Numbered from the stretch's first letter, positions 1-7,385 are shown. The stretch: 34,617 bases of DNA from Pseudomonadota bacterium (GCA_021818425.1 JAKAEC010000019.1:1-34617), one strand, 5' to 3'. Made by a program: numbers and translations. The notes: a model not told the origin generated them from the sequence alone.

Positions 1-10
1 CCATGCCGAT

Positions 11-553
11 TCACACTCTTTCGTAGCGAAGATGTAGTTTGTTGGTGAACTTGGCGTCTCCACGCTGCATTCTTTGCCAAACCTCATCAACTTGAAGATT
101 TGGCCAATGATGTGAAATCAGATGGACGTGTGGCCCATGCTTCCAATGATTGTTTCTCTCGGTAAGGTCTCTTTGGTCAAAATAGAACAAGAACCAATAT
201 TGTCCGCCTAGCGTGTAGAACAAATGAGCGCAGAAATGTTTCCTCTCGACAAATAGCTGAGAGATTTTTGACATGGCCTTTTTGGCCTTTTCTGGCAGCG
301 GCTGTCCAATTTCACTTTTGCCAATAGCCGCCCGTTCCTCGTCGGTTGGATGCAGATGGGCAGGAACTTTATCGTCAAAATGGGATGCGTAGCGGTACGC
401 GTCTAACCCTCCTGTCTTTACAATCATTATCAACATCGCAAGGTCAGTATGCCGCAGTACAAAATCACGGCAGTATTTTTCCAATTCCGCCTTGGAAGTG
501 GTGTTGAACAAACGCACAAGGCCGTCGCAATTCGCATCTTCGAAAGGCATCAT
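11..553 (-). CDS. Hypothetical protein, 180 aa
   Basis: I do not recognise this protein. It is a soluble-looking 180-residue product with no signal peptide and no membrane segment. It is rich in His, Trp and Phe in its second half (several His at residues 105-150, around the HFCAHLFYTLGG and HGPHVHLISHHW stretches), which could bind metal, but I know of no family match. Two adjacent ATG codons (553 and 550) could start it, and no strong ribosome binding site is seen before either. It is the first gene of the accessory segment and its codon use is more A+T-rich than that of the core genes to the right. It lies on the same strand as the secreted protein gene upstream, but with a gap of about 66 bp. 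Function unknown; the ORF is probably real given its length and ordinary composition. Confidence 0.6.
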   Translation of the reverse strand: MMPFEDANCDGLVRLFNTTSKAELEKYCRDFVLRHTDLAMLIMIVKTGGLDAYRYASHFDDKVPAHLHPTDEERAAIGKSEIGQPLPEKAKKAMSKISQLFVERKHFCAHLFYTLGGQYWFLFYFDQRDLTERNNHWKHGPHVHLISHHWPNLQVDEVWQRMQRGDAKFTNKLHLRYERV

Positions 554-619
554 GAATTCCCAGGGGCGGGGGCGGCTTTAGCTTCATAGGCCTTACAGCC
601 TCATTTTTGACTGGGCCGA

Positions 620-1030
620 TCAATCGCAGACATTATTGTTTAACCAATTCCATAAATTTGATGATAGTCTAGTGTCCGTTAGCGATTGGTTGATGGTCAG
701 CCGTCCATAATAGTTGCCCTGTTGGTCAACAATTACCGGCGGATCGGAGGAGTACGCATTGCATGGACTATATTCTCCATAAGCTCCACCGAACTGAGAA
801 TAACTATTAAAGATACTCGTATCCGAATAGGGGCTGCCATATGGGCCGTATTTGTTGCTCACAGAGTCTTCGTCATACTCGGAACAATTAAGGCATCCAA
901 GAAACTGCTTATGATCCATCCCGGCAAATAGCAGCAATGCTGGATCGGCAAGGGCTGGCCCGGAAAACGCGAAGCTCAAAAAGATTGCCAGTATTCCTCG
1001 CTTGACCTTCCATATGGCGCGCCAGTTCAT
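620..1030 (-). CDS. Small secreted protein rich in Tyr, Gly, Ser and Asn
   Basis: Starting at the ATG at 1030, the first 28 residues form a typical Sec signal peptide: a basic start (WKVKRG), a hydrophobic core and an ALA cleavage site before DP. The mature part of about 108 residues has a CLNC pair, two further Cys, and short degenerate repeats of the kind NKYGPYGSPYS, NSYSQFGGAYG and NAYSSDPPVIVD, followed by a DQQGNYYG segment. This resembles a widespread family of small uncharacterised exported proteins with the same CLNC and YGxYGS pattern; I recall no function for it. An upstream in-frame ATG at 1075 would add 15 residues before the signal peptide, which makes that start less likely. 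Neither start has a clear ribosome binding site. Being exported, it differs from the phage-like genes nearby. Confidence 0.65.
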   Translation of the reverse strand: MNWRAIWKVKRGILAIFLSFAFSGPALADPALLLFAGMDHKQFLGCLNCSEYDEDSVSNKYGPYGSPYSDTSIFNSYSQFGGAYGEYSPCNAYSSDPPVIVDQQGNYYGRLTINQSLTDTRLSSNLWNWLNNNVCD

Positions 1031-1208
1031 CACGTGAATTGTCTGCTTGGAGCCTGGCATCGTTGTGTTCTGCATCCATAGAAGGGACTATGTCAGCATT
1101 TATCCGAGTCGGCACTCGAGTCGCAATGGCAATGGAACTCGGTATCCAGAGGAACCGTGACCCCGCCGGGGTTAGTTTGTGGCTTGGGGCCGGTCAGGGT
1201 CATGGACG

Positions 1209-1226
1209 GGGTTGGGGTGCCAACCC
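1209..1226. other. Perfect 7-bp hairpin 3' of the palm-domain gene
   Basis: Positions 1209-1215 (GGGTTGG) pair perfectly with 1220-1226 (CCAACCC) around a GGTG loop. It lies about 65 bp beyond the stop codon of the leftward palm-domain gene (1292). There is no T-tract on either side, so it does not look like a standard intrinsic terminator. It could be a processing or pausing hairpin, or chance. The surrounding 1076-1291 stretch holds no gene that I can support; it also contains CGGTCTAAGG twice, at about 1226-1247. Confidence 0.35.
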
Positions 1227-1291
1227 GGTCTAAGGGGCGGTCTAAGGCGTTACCATCTGTGCAACGTCTGCTTTAGGTCGATACCAGAAAT

Positions 1292-2680
1292 TCAAACTGC
1301 AACACTAGTCACTGTGCCGATAATCGCCCCATTGCAGCGGACACGGTAAGCCATCTTCAAATCATCCGCCGTCCGGCGCGCGGCGGTCTCGGGTATGAGG
1401 ATGGAATCGTGGACCGGGACAGCGGGAACGCCCAACATCCACGCATGAACCAGCACTGCCGTGATAGCATCGGCTTCCAACGCCTGAAGCCGTAACGCCA
1501 CGACCTCCGGGGCCACGCCAAGCACCTCGGCGGGCTGCTTCAGGAACGGAAAGCGCGCTGCCAGGGCCTCCGTGACGTCTCCCAGGCGCACGCTGTTCGG
1601 CACGCCCAGCCTGTTCTTCATGCCTTTAGGCCAGCGTGTGGGCAGCTTTCCCGCGCCAAGGGCGGCGACAACCAAGCCCTTCACGACCTCGCGGGCATTT
1701 GGCAGGCGGTTCCAGGGCGCATACGGGAAACTGTAAGGGTCATTGAAAATCAGTTCCTTCACCCCAGCACAGGCGGCAAGAATGCTTAATTGGCTAGCCT
1801 TCACGTCCACCTCGGCCACGGGCTGGCCATTAATCCGTATTTTCAACCGAGCAGCGGCGCTCATTTGCTGGATAGGCATCGTTCCCGCCGTGATCCAACG
1901 GCCACCGAGACCAAAATCCCGCCGAAAAGCTCGATATAGCGCAGGCGGCGTACAGCCTTCAAAGCTGTGCTGGGCCAGAACACCATTGGCGAGGTCGACC
2001 TCCTCGATCAGCTTCCGCACTTTGGCGTCCTCCATGTCGAGGTGGAGTGTCTCATTGTCGCGTTTCGCCCGCTCGCCTGGGAGCCGCGAGGTCAATGGAC
2101 GCAAGGCAATGCTCGCCCATATCTTCGGCGGTTTGACCGGCCAGCGGACATCGAAAGCCGAACCGATATTATCCTGGGAGATGCCATGAGAAGCCGCGAG
2201 GGCCTTCAGCGCCTCCGTGGCCCCGAAACGGGCGGCAATGCCCTCCCAGCGGGCCGGACCATCCAGTTCCGCGCCCCACTCGTAGCGCACGCCGGAATAG
2301 CGCCGGATCAGCCCCAGCGCCTCCAAGCCATTCAGGGCCACCTCAGCCTGCCGATAGGCGACCGCCTCGCCGGTGAAGCTGTTCTTATCCATGGAGCGAT
2401 ACACCAGCCCCCCAGCCTTCCACGCGACGGTCAGGACGCCGCCAAGGACAGCGCCAACTGCTTCACGGAGCTTACCCATCTCACCGACTCCACGGGGCCT
2501 CTTGCGCTGTTCCAGCGCCGCAACCTGCACCGTCATAGCCTCGACCAGAGCCATAGCTTCCGACGCCTTAGGAAAATGCAGCAAGGATAGAGGGCGAGCC
2601 TCATAGGCGTCTGCCAGGGTCAATTCGTACTTAGTATACGCCTCGTCGCCGCCGGGTGCCTCTGAGCAGTCCATCATCAT
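1292..2680 (-). CDS. Family-A-DNA-polymerase-like palm protein of mobile elements
   Basis: This 462-residue protein has no firm name, but its second half carries an ordered set of polymerase-like motifs. About residue 257 begins a FGLGGRW segment, then RINGQPVAEVDVKASQLSIL with a candidate motif A Asp near residue 292, then NAREVVKGLVVAALG with an R-x3-K pattern like motif B (O helix), then LQALEADAITAVL and the VPVHDSILI block, whose His-Asp matches motif C of family A polymerases. Similar GGR..ING..E.D....HDS proteins occur in proteobacterial islands and plasmids. Residues about 70-135 look like a winged-helix segment (VYRSMDKNSF...LNGLEALGLIRR), as in replication initiators. Three tandem ATGs (2680, 2677, 2674) follow an AGGA; the exact start is uncertain. 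Polymerase activity is inference; the catalytic pair D...HD is what can be seen. A serine recombinase gene lies upstream on the same strand. Confidence 0.6.
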   Translation of the reverse strand: MMMDCSEAPGGDEAYTKYELTLADAYEARPLSLLHFPKASEAMALVEAMTVQVAALEQRKRPRGVGEMGKLREAVGAVLGGVLTVAWKAGGLVYRSMDKNSFTGEAVAYRQAEVALNGLEALGLIRRYSGVRYEWGAELDGPARWEGIAARFGATEALKALAASHGISQDNIGSAFDVRWPVKPPKIWASIALRPLTSRLPGERAKRDNETLHLDMEDAKVRKLIEEVDLANGVLAQHSFEGCTPPALYRAFRRDFGLGGRWITAGTMPIQQMSAAARLKIRINGQPVAEVDVKASQLSILAACAGVKELIFNDPYSFPYAPWNRLPNAREVVKGLVVAALGAGKLPTRWPKGMKNRLGVPNSVRLGDVTEALAARFPFLKQPAEVLGVAPEVVALRLQALEADAITAVLVHAWMLGVPAVPVHDSILIPETAARRTADDLKMAYRVRCNGAIIGTVTSVAV

Positions 2681-3183
2681 CAATTCCTAATATCCCATAC
2701 CCTGATAGGTAAGGCTGCATGGCGATCTTGAAGCACAGGCTTACTGGCCCCAGACCACCTTCAAGTTATCATGCGGCCAATTCCTCACCGTTCCCTTGTT
2801 AGGGGATGATCAAGGCTGAGGACGACACCAGCGAAGCTCTGAGCAATCCTAAGGTTCTGCCGATACCGCCTCTGAGGCTTGCTTCTCGTCTGCCGTACAA
2901 GTTTGCTTTAGGTTGTTAGGGAGGGCTGGACGTAGACTTCAAGGCAATCCAACACCCAGCGTCCGCCACGACCCAGTGGCCGTCCCGGGCATTGAGAAAG
3001 GCCAGCGCGGAAATTGCCGTGGCTTCAACCGTACAATTCTGCATTTTTTGCTTTCATCCTTTGCCATTTCCGCGAACGACATAACGCCTGTATCTTGACT
3101 AACTGTCACAAATTTACGCCAAGACATAGGTTCTGCCAGTGTCAGGCACCGACATATGGGAACACACACCCGCCATAGTGGGG
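2681..3183. other. About 500 bp with no convincing gene
   Basis: Between the palm-domain gene and the recombinase there is no long ORF with convincing composition. The best candidate is a minus-strand ORF of 62 codons from an ATG at 3125 down to 2939 (starting MSWRKFVTVSQ, with a basic RIVRLKPRQFPRWPFSMPG stretch). It has no good ribosome binding site and I do not recognise it, so I do not call it a gene. The promoter of the palm-domain gene should lie at the left end; GATATT at about 2688-2693 (minus strand) is a possible -10. The gap may hold a decayed gene. Confidence 0.4.
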
Positions 3184-3837
3184 CTATTTCGTCACTCGGG
3201 CCAAGGTATCCAGCGCCAGTCTCACGCCCTCCTCTGCTTCAAACGTGGCACGCAGGTCTCGCAAAGTCTTTCCCTCGGCCCTCAGCTCCCGCGCCCTGGC
3301 AATGACCCGCTGCTCTTCCGGCACAGGTTCAAGCGCACCATCCTGCCCCGGACGGAAGCCATACGGCACCTTCCCGCCGAGATAGCGGCCCCGCGCCTTC
3401 TGATCCGCCTTCACTTGGGTGATTCGCTCCCGGATTCGGTCCCGCTCAGCCTCGGCAAAGGCGGCGGCGATGGTCAGGAATAGCTTAGACAGCCCATTGC
3501 CGCTTATGTCGCCGCCAAGGTCCAAGAGGACCAATGAGACGCCTTGGTCCTTCAACCTCTCCACCATGGCCAGGGCATCCAAAGCTGAGCGAAAGAGCCG
3601 GTCCAGCTTACTGGCTACAAGGGTGTCTCCCCGCTTCAGCCGGGCCAGCATCGCGCCTCCCTCGGGCCGCTCTGAGACGGCCACACTGCCGCTAACACCA
3701 CGCTCCACGAACATCTTGTCTATGATGACGCCTTGCATTGTCGCCCAGCCCTCAAGCTGGCGGCGCTGTACGTCCAGGCTTTCCCCCTCATCGGCTTGGG
3801 CAAGTGTCGAGACGCGGCAGTATCCATACACGGCCAT
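3184..3837 (-). CDS. Serine recombinase (resolvase/invertase family)
   Basis: The protein is 217 residues, a usual length for small serine recombinases. The catalytic domain starts immediately: YGYCRVST places the nucleophile Ser at residue 10 with Arg at 8. The second active-site block VASKLDRLFRSALDAL (residues 74-89) provides the conserved D-R-L-x-R arginines. GLSKLFLTIAAAFAEAERDRIRERI (about 115-139) is the long E helix used for dimerisation and DNA contact. The C-terminal part (GRYLGGKVPYGF, then EGKTLRDLRATF) fits the usual linker and DNA-binding helix-turn-helix. It would cut and rejoin DNA through a covalent Ser-DNA intermediate at a short dyad site. The start at 3837 has an AGGAG at the right spacing. 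Repeats just upstream (3855-3911) are candidates for its site. No transposase accompanies it, so its element is incomplete or of an unfamiliar kind. Confidence 0.9.
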   Translation of the reverse strand: MAVYGYCRVSTLAQADEGESLDVQRRQLEGWATMQGVIIDKMFVERGVSGSVAVSERPEGGAMLARLKRGDTLVASKLDRLFRSALDALAMVERLKDQGVSLVLLDLGGDISGNGLSKLFLTIAAAFAEAERDRIRERITQVKADQKARGRYLGGKVPYGFRPGQDGALEPVPEEQRVIARARELRAEGKTLRDLRATFEAEEGVRLALDTLARVTK

Positions 3838-3854
3838 CAGCGGCTCCTGTCTGC

Positions 3855-3911
3855 TTGTCGGTTTGTGTGTGGATAGCGTATTGTTGTCGGCTTCCTATTG
3901 CAAGCGGACAA
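3855..3911. repeat. Candidate recombinase binding repeats (TTGTCGG)
   Basis: TTGTCGG occurs at 3855-3861 and 3884-3890, and in inverted near-identical form (CGGACAA) at 3905-3911. The first copy is 17 bp ahead of the recombinase start codon. Resolvases commonly bind repeated and inverted half-sites directly upstream of their own gene and repress it, so this could be a res-like site. The copies are short and imperfect, so this is inference only. Confidence 0.3.
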
Positions 3912-4330
3912 ACGGTCTTGAGCCGAGTCAAAATGGAATCGGTGGGATTCCAAAACCGCATGGCTAGGCACCGTCGGCTGGCATGGCCACTGCTATACGC
4001 CCGAGCGCGTTAGCTATCGCCGCTGTATGTACCAACGCCATCATTACATTCATGTTCAAAGCCGAACGACAACGCCATGTCAGACAACGAGCAAATAACG
4101 CGCAAACCGGCGTAATGCGGTGAGCTTCCGAGCGAAAAAAACGACACCACCGGGTGTCTACAAAGTCATTCCACAAAAGCCGCTAAAGGTTGTTGTTGTA
4201 GTTGTCTTATGCCCTGCGCTGTGCGTGACGCGCGGCGGCCCGAAATTCACCCCCCGGGTACACCCCCGGCCACCTTGCGGAGACACGGGGGCGGGCTTTA
4301 GTACCGCCTTACCCCCAGACAACCTTATGC
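3912..4330. other. Gap of about 420 bp, mostly featureless
   Basis: No ORF here has convincing composition. The stretch contains a terminator-like hairpin at 4135-4158 (listed separately), a G/T-rich run at about 4189-4206, and C/G-rich runs at 4242-4300 that look like low-complexity sequence. I see no gene, tRNA or clear promoter. Confidence 0.4.
4135..4158 (-). terminator. Intrinsic terminator, probably of the SEC-C gene
   Basis: Read on the minus strand, GACACC pairs with GGTGTC around a 4-nt loop (4158-4143), followed after one base by seven T residues (4141-4135). This is the standard shape of a Rho-independent terminator, though the stem has only six pairs. It lies about 170 bp past the stop of the leftward SEC-C gene. 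Confidence 0.55.
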
Positions 4331-5125
4331 CTAAGTGTTGTTACCAATGCCGACTGGCTTTCCGTGACACCGCTTGAATTTGACGCCACTACCACATGGA
4401 CAAGGAGCATTTCGACGTACCTTTGAGGAATGAGCAACTTCGACACCGCCTCCCGGCGTCCCTGGCGTGACCGAAATCCCGCTAATAGAAATTGACTCGT
4501 TATGGATTTGGTTCCGCTCGTAATCCGGAATAATAGACTTTAGAAGTTCGTGCGCAATTTGACGAATTGATGCACGCTCCGGCCCGGCCATTGCACGTTC
4601 CCCAGCATGATCCCGAATGATCCAACCCATCGAGTTACCTCGAGAAAGAGCATGGTACTTGGCATCCAATGCAGGGTCGACATGCGCCCCGCCATCCGTG
4701 TCCGCAACAGATAGAACCAAATCTTTCCGCGAAATTGCCCGTCTCTGTTGGTCCAAAAAGACCACAGCATTCCACCAAGTCTTAAAGCTTACTAAACGCT
4801 GCTGCCCGACTCCATCAAGGCCTGCCACGTAACGCCCCCCGCCCGGGCTGTAGGAAATTGCGACCAACCCACAATGGCTTGTTAACGATTTCATATTGAG
4901 CGGATGGGCGGTGTCAAAAAACTTACCGTCAAGCTTCCCCAACTGTCCGAGCAGAGACCGCGAACGTACCGTCTCATGTAGAAGCAGCCTCAGAGTGGTA
5001 GCAAGTCGCTTCGCTTCAGCTTCATTGCCTTGGTCAAACGCCTCACACGAAGACTTAAGGAAACCTAGTTGCTCTCTTAAGTGCTCCTCCAACTCCTCGC
5101 GTGACTGCTCTCGCTTTTCAGCCAT
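4331..5125 (-). CDS. SEC-C zinc-motif protein of unknown function
   Basis: The protein is 264 residues. Its C-terminus has a clear SEC-C motif: [19 protein letters not shown], with Cys at 242, 244 and 253 and His or Cys after it, the small zinc-binding module also found at the end of SecA. The first 70 residues are helical and charged ([21 protein letters not shown], then [23 protein letters not shown]), a pattern I have seen in uncharacterised bacterial proteins often found in variable regions. No signal peptide or membrane segment is visible. It is not SecA: there are no helicase motifs. Its location between a recombinase and phage-regulator remnants marks it as island cargo. The SEC-C assignment is firm; the role of the rest is unknown. 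Confidence 0.75.
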   Translation of the reverse strand: MAEKREQSREELEEHLREQLGFLKSSCEAFDQGNEAEAKRLATTLRLLLHETVRSRSLLGQLGKLDGKFFDTAHPLNMKSLTSHCGLVAISYSPGGGRYVAGLDGVGQQRLVSFKTWWNAVVFLDQQRRAISRKDLVLSVADTDGGAHVDPALDAKYHALSRGNSMGWIIRDHAGERAMAGPERASIRQIAHELLKSIIPDYERNQIHNESISISGISVTPGTPGGGVEVAHSSKVRRNAPCPCGSGVKFKRCHGKPVGIGNNT

Positions 5126-5163
5126 TGGTTAACTCACAGAAATTTGGTCAATCATATCGAAAC

Positions 5164-5450
5164 GGCATCACCTTCGGCAAGCCGGTCACCACCAGCCGCG
5201 ACGTGGCGACGTATTTCTTGAAGAACCCCCTGGATGTATTAGCGGCGATTGACGCGCTTCTGGAGCAGGCTGGGGCCTGCGGAATTTTACTTACCCCAGG
5301 GTTAACCCCCAGAACGGCCAGACCTACCGCCAGTACACCATTTACCGCGATGGGTTCACCCTACTCGCCATGGGCTTCACTGGCTCTCAGGCGCTCAAGT
5401 TCAAGCTGGCGTACATCGCGTAGTTCAACCGGATGGAAGCCAAGCAGCAG
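5164..5450 (+). pseudogene. Broken Rha-family phage regulatory gene
   Basis: The first part, in one frame, reads FGKPVTTSRDVATYFLKNPLDVLAAIDALLE, matching the start of Rha-family phage regulators (VTTSRDVAxYFGKxHxxVLRxID). The homology then shifts frame near 5270-5290 and continues as NPQNGQTYRQYTIYRDGF and TLLAMGFTGSQALKFKLAYIA, the well-known conserved part of the family. An in-frame TAG at 5421-5423 then interrupts it where Gln is expected (IA*FNRMEA). One frameshift plus one stop make it clearly non-functional. No start codon with a good ribosome binding site precedes it. Intact members are phage-encoded regulators linked to lysogeny. It supports a prophage origin for this segment. Confidence 0.8.
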
Positions 5451-5529
5451 TCACGCACGCTACAGGGAATTTCCGTTGCACCTTTGAGTATTGTAGAACT
5501 ATTCTGTGTGTCACTGATTCGGAGCAAAA

Positions 5530-5877
5530 ATGACAGATCACCTGTCGGTTGTAACATTCTCAGAGACTGCTGAGGGATTTGCAGTCCATACAAACTTCAT
5601 TCCCTGCCCAAAAATTGAAGGCATCACCCTTGAGGAAGCAATATCCAGGGCAGAAGAAGAGATCGTCAAAAAATTAACGAACTGTGAGCTACTTCCTCCT
5701 GAAAGCGGTCAGTTGGTCGATCTGAACGATGGTTGCTGGCCCGGTAAAGCTGTTGTCAGTACCTCCCCTTTCACTTGCACGATAACCCCCAATTCTCCGG
5801 CCCCATACAACGACGAATTTAAGCGTAGCCATCCGAAATTATATCACGCCATCTGGTCGTATCTGTATTCACAATGA
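5530..5877 (+). CDS. Small protein, weakly HicB-like
   Basis: This 115-residue ORF has a good ribosome binding site (GGAG at 5521-5524, five bases before the ATG), unlike the phage remnants around it. Residues 1-45 resemble HicB-type antitoxin folds: a beta-rich start (LSVVTFSETAEGFAVHTNF) then GITLEEAISRAEEEIVKKL, close to the G-x-T-xEEA helix pattern of HicB. No HicA partner and no DNA-binding domain are seen, so a toxin-antitoxin role is not supported. It sits between the broken rha and bro genes and its last eight codons overlap the start of recognisable Bro-N coding sequence, which suggests it arrived by insertion or its end was created by recombination. Existence moderately sure; function unknown. 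Confidence 0.5.
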   Translation: MTDHLSVVTFSETAEGFAVHTNFIPCPKIEGITLEEAISRAEEEIVKKLTNCELLPPESGQLVDLNDGCWPGKAVVSTSPFTCTITPNSPAPYNDEFKRSHPKLYHAIWSYLYSQ

Positions 5878-6454
5878 CCGCACCGTCACACTCGACGGCA
5901 ACCCCTGGTTCGTCGCGGTGGATGTCTGCCGGGTGATGGGTATTGTGAATCCTTCAGTTTCCATCGCCCTTCTCGCGGCTGACGAGAAGGCTAAACTGCG
6001 CTTAGGGTCGGGGAGCCCGACCAACGTCATCAGCGAGAGCGGCCTATACAAACCGGTCATGCGCTCGGACAAACCCGAAGCCCGGCAGTTTCAGGACTGG
6101 GTGACGCGGGTGGTGCTTCCGGCCATCCGTAAGGACGGCGGATACATCATGGGTGAGGAGAAGGTTGTGACTGGCGAGATGTCAGACGACGAGTTCGTTC
6201 TGAGGCCCATGACGATCCTCCAGGGTAAGGTCGAGCGGTTATGTGAGGAGAGCGCGAAGCTGTCCGCCGATCTGGCCGAGCAGGAGGCCGAAGCGGAAGC
6301 CAAACTGCAGGTGTCTGAGCATAAAATCAGCGAGCTGATGCCGGTCGCTGCTGTGGCCGGGGAGCATCATAATCGGGGACGCTGGGTGTCGTTATGGACC
6401 ATGGGCTTCACCGGGGATTCACAGATGCAACAAACAGTCTTCCTAAATGGGTAA
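5855..6454 (+). pseudogene. BRO-type antirepressor, truncated at both ends
   Basis: Bro-N homology begins about 5855 in the reading frame of a 178-codon ORF whose only start is a GTG at 5918, inside the domain: HNDRTVTLDGNPWFVAVDVCRVMG lies across that point. The domain continues through NVISESGLYKPVMRS and FQDWVTRVVLPAIRKDGGYI, the hallmark end of Bro-N. A coiled-coil segment follows (KVERLCEESAKLSADLAEQEAEAEAKLQ), but the C-terminal KilA-C type domain is missing; the protein instead ends in an unrelated tail (RWVSLWTMGFTGDSQ). Members are phage antirepressors. Lacking a proper start and its C-terminal domain, the gene is almost certainly inactive. Its 3' end overlaps the last codons of the convergent Abi-alpha gene, so arrival of that gene probably cut it. 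Confidence 0.75.
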
Positions 6455-7061
6455 GTTCGGGATACGGCACATCAGTGACGTCCTCGGGGATGTAGGGATT
6501 CCACTGGCTGTTGAAAATACAGCCTAGTTTTTGGAGGCACTCCTTTGAAGCCCCCCAAGCATCTTCGTTAATCCCATACTTAGCTTTTTCCTGCATTAGG
6601 TAGTCTTCGTTTATCTGCTGGACCATTTGAGACCATCGCGGATTCGGTAGTTTGGCAATGACCTGAAGTGCAGCGGCATCCAGTGGGTTCAACTTTTCCA
6701 GAATATCCTTAAACTCATAACGAGCATTCTTACCGCCATCCAGCATGGCACTGGCAAGCAGCCCCGCCCACAATTCCTGAAGCTCAGGCCTGCTCTCCTG
6801 CATTGCGGCCTCGATAAGTGGTTCGGCTACAGACGCAGGCGGCGGTGACTTCCGCTTGGGCGGAATATCCTTGAGTTTCTCTTCCGCCCTCTTTGAAATT
6901 GCTTCGATATTCTCTCCCTGCTGTCGTCCGAAATACTTCTTGATCTGCCCTAAGACGACGCCACTCCACATGTACGCGGTTATGCCTGCCCTGACGTCGC
7001 CTTCCCCAGCGTTCAAGTAATCAACACCTTGGTGGAATATCTCAATCAATCCGCCTGTCAT
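6408..7061 (-). CDS. Abi-alpha / DUF4393 family protein
   Basis: The protein is 217 residues. Residues about 65-130 fit the Abi-alpha (formerly DUF4393) family: a PPPASVAEPLIEAAMQES segment, then LQELWAGLLASAMLDGG, then FKDILEKLNPLDAAALQVI. The family is associated with abortive infection or other phage-linked functions, but biochemical detail is scarce. No membrane segment is obvious, and the first 50 residues are predicted by eye to be helical. A GGGA precedes the ATG at 7061. The gene is convergent to, and overlaps by 47 bp, the truncated antirepressor ORF, and is the last intact gene before the tRNA border. It is the most plausible phage-defence cargo of the island. The family call is fairly firm; a defence role here is inference. 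Confidence 0.75.
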   Translation of the reverse strand: MTGGLIEIFHQGVDYLNAGEGDVRAGITAYMWSGVVLGQIKKYFGRQQGENIEAISKRAEEKLKDIPPKRKSPPPASVAEPLIEAAMQESRPELQELWAGLLASAMLDGGKNARYEFKDILEKLNPLDAAALQVIAKLPNPRWSQMVQQINEDYLMQEKAKYGINEDAWGASKECLQKLGCIFNSQWNPYIPEDVTDVPYPELTHLGRLFVASVNPR

Positions 7062-7334
7062 AAATTCGTCCCATGCGTGTTTTAGACAAGCCTAACACGT
7101 CAGCTGGCCAAGCGTTCAGCCCCGCTTCATCATTCCATCACCAGCAACCCTGAAAAGCCCCCTATGCTCACCGCTACCCTCTCCTACGGCCCGCACTCCA
7201 CAACCTTCTGCCGGCCTGAAGCCGCCCAAGCGTTGCCCGATGCTCGACATGTGAGCATGCCCCGAGGCGAGGGCCACAATCCTCGAAAACCTTGATCCGG
7301 TGCAACGGGCGAAGGTGCGGGCGATAAGACTGCA

Positions 7335-7384
7335 AGCCGCTGCTATTGGTGCCTTTTGGCGCTGGTAGTGGCGGCTGTTTTTTT
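7335..7384 (+). terminator. Strong intrinsic terminator with no intact gene before it
   Basis: Positions 7335-7345 (AGCCGCTGCTA) pair with 7366-7376 (TAGTGGCGGCT) over 11 pairs, two of them G-U. An inner stem GTGCC/GGCGC closes on TTTT, and one G then seven T residues (7378-7384) follow. This is a textbook Rho-independent terminator on the plus strand. No intact rightward gene precedes it, which points to a lost gene. Confidence 0.7.
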
Positions 7385-7385
7385 A

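Noticed and set aside
1967-2590. 207-codon plus-strand ORF opposite the palm-domain gene
   Set aside because: It is antisense to an ORF with recognisable motifs and has no ribosome binding site or family signature.
2939-3125. 62-codon minus-strand ORF upstream of the palm-domain gene
   Set aside because: No good ribosome binding site, no recognised family and uncertain coding character; mentioned only in the gap description.
4189-4206. G/T-rich run (GTTGTTGTTGTAG)
   Set aside because: Too short and irregular for a functional repeat; looks like low-complexity sequence.
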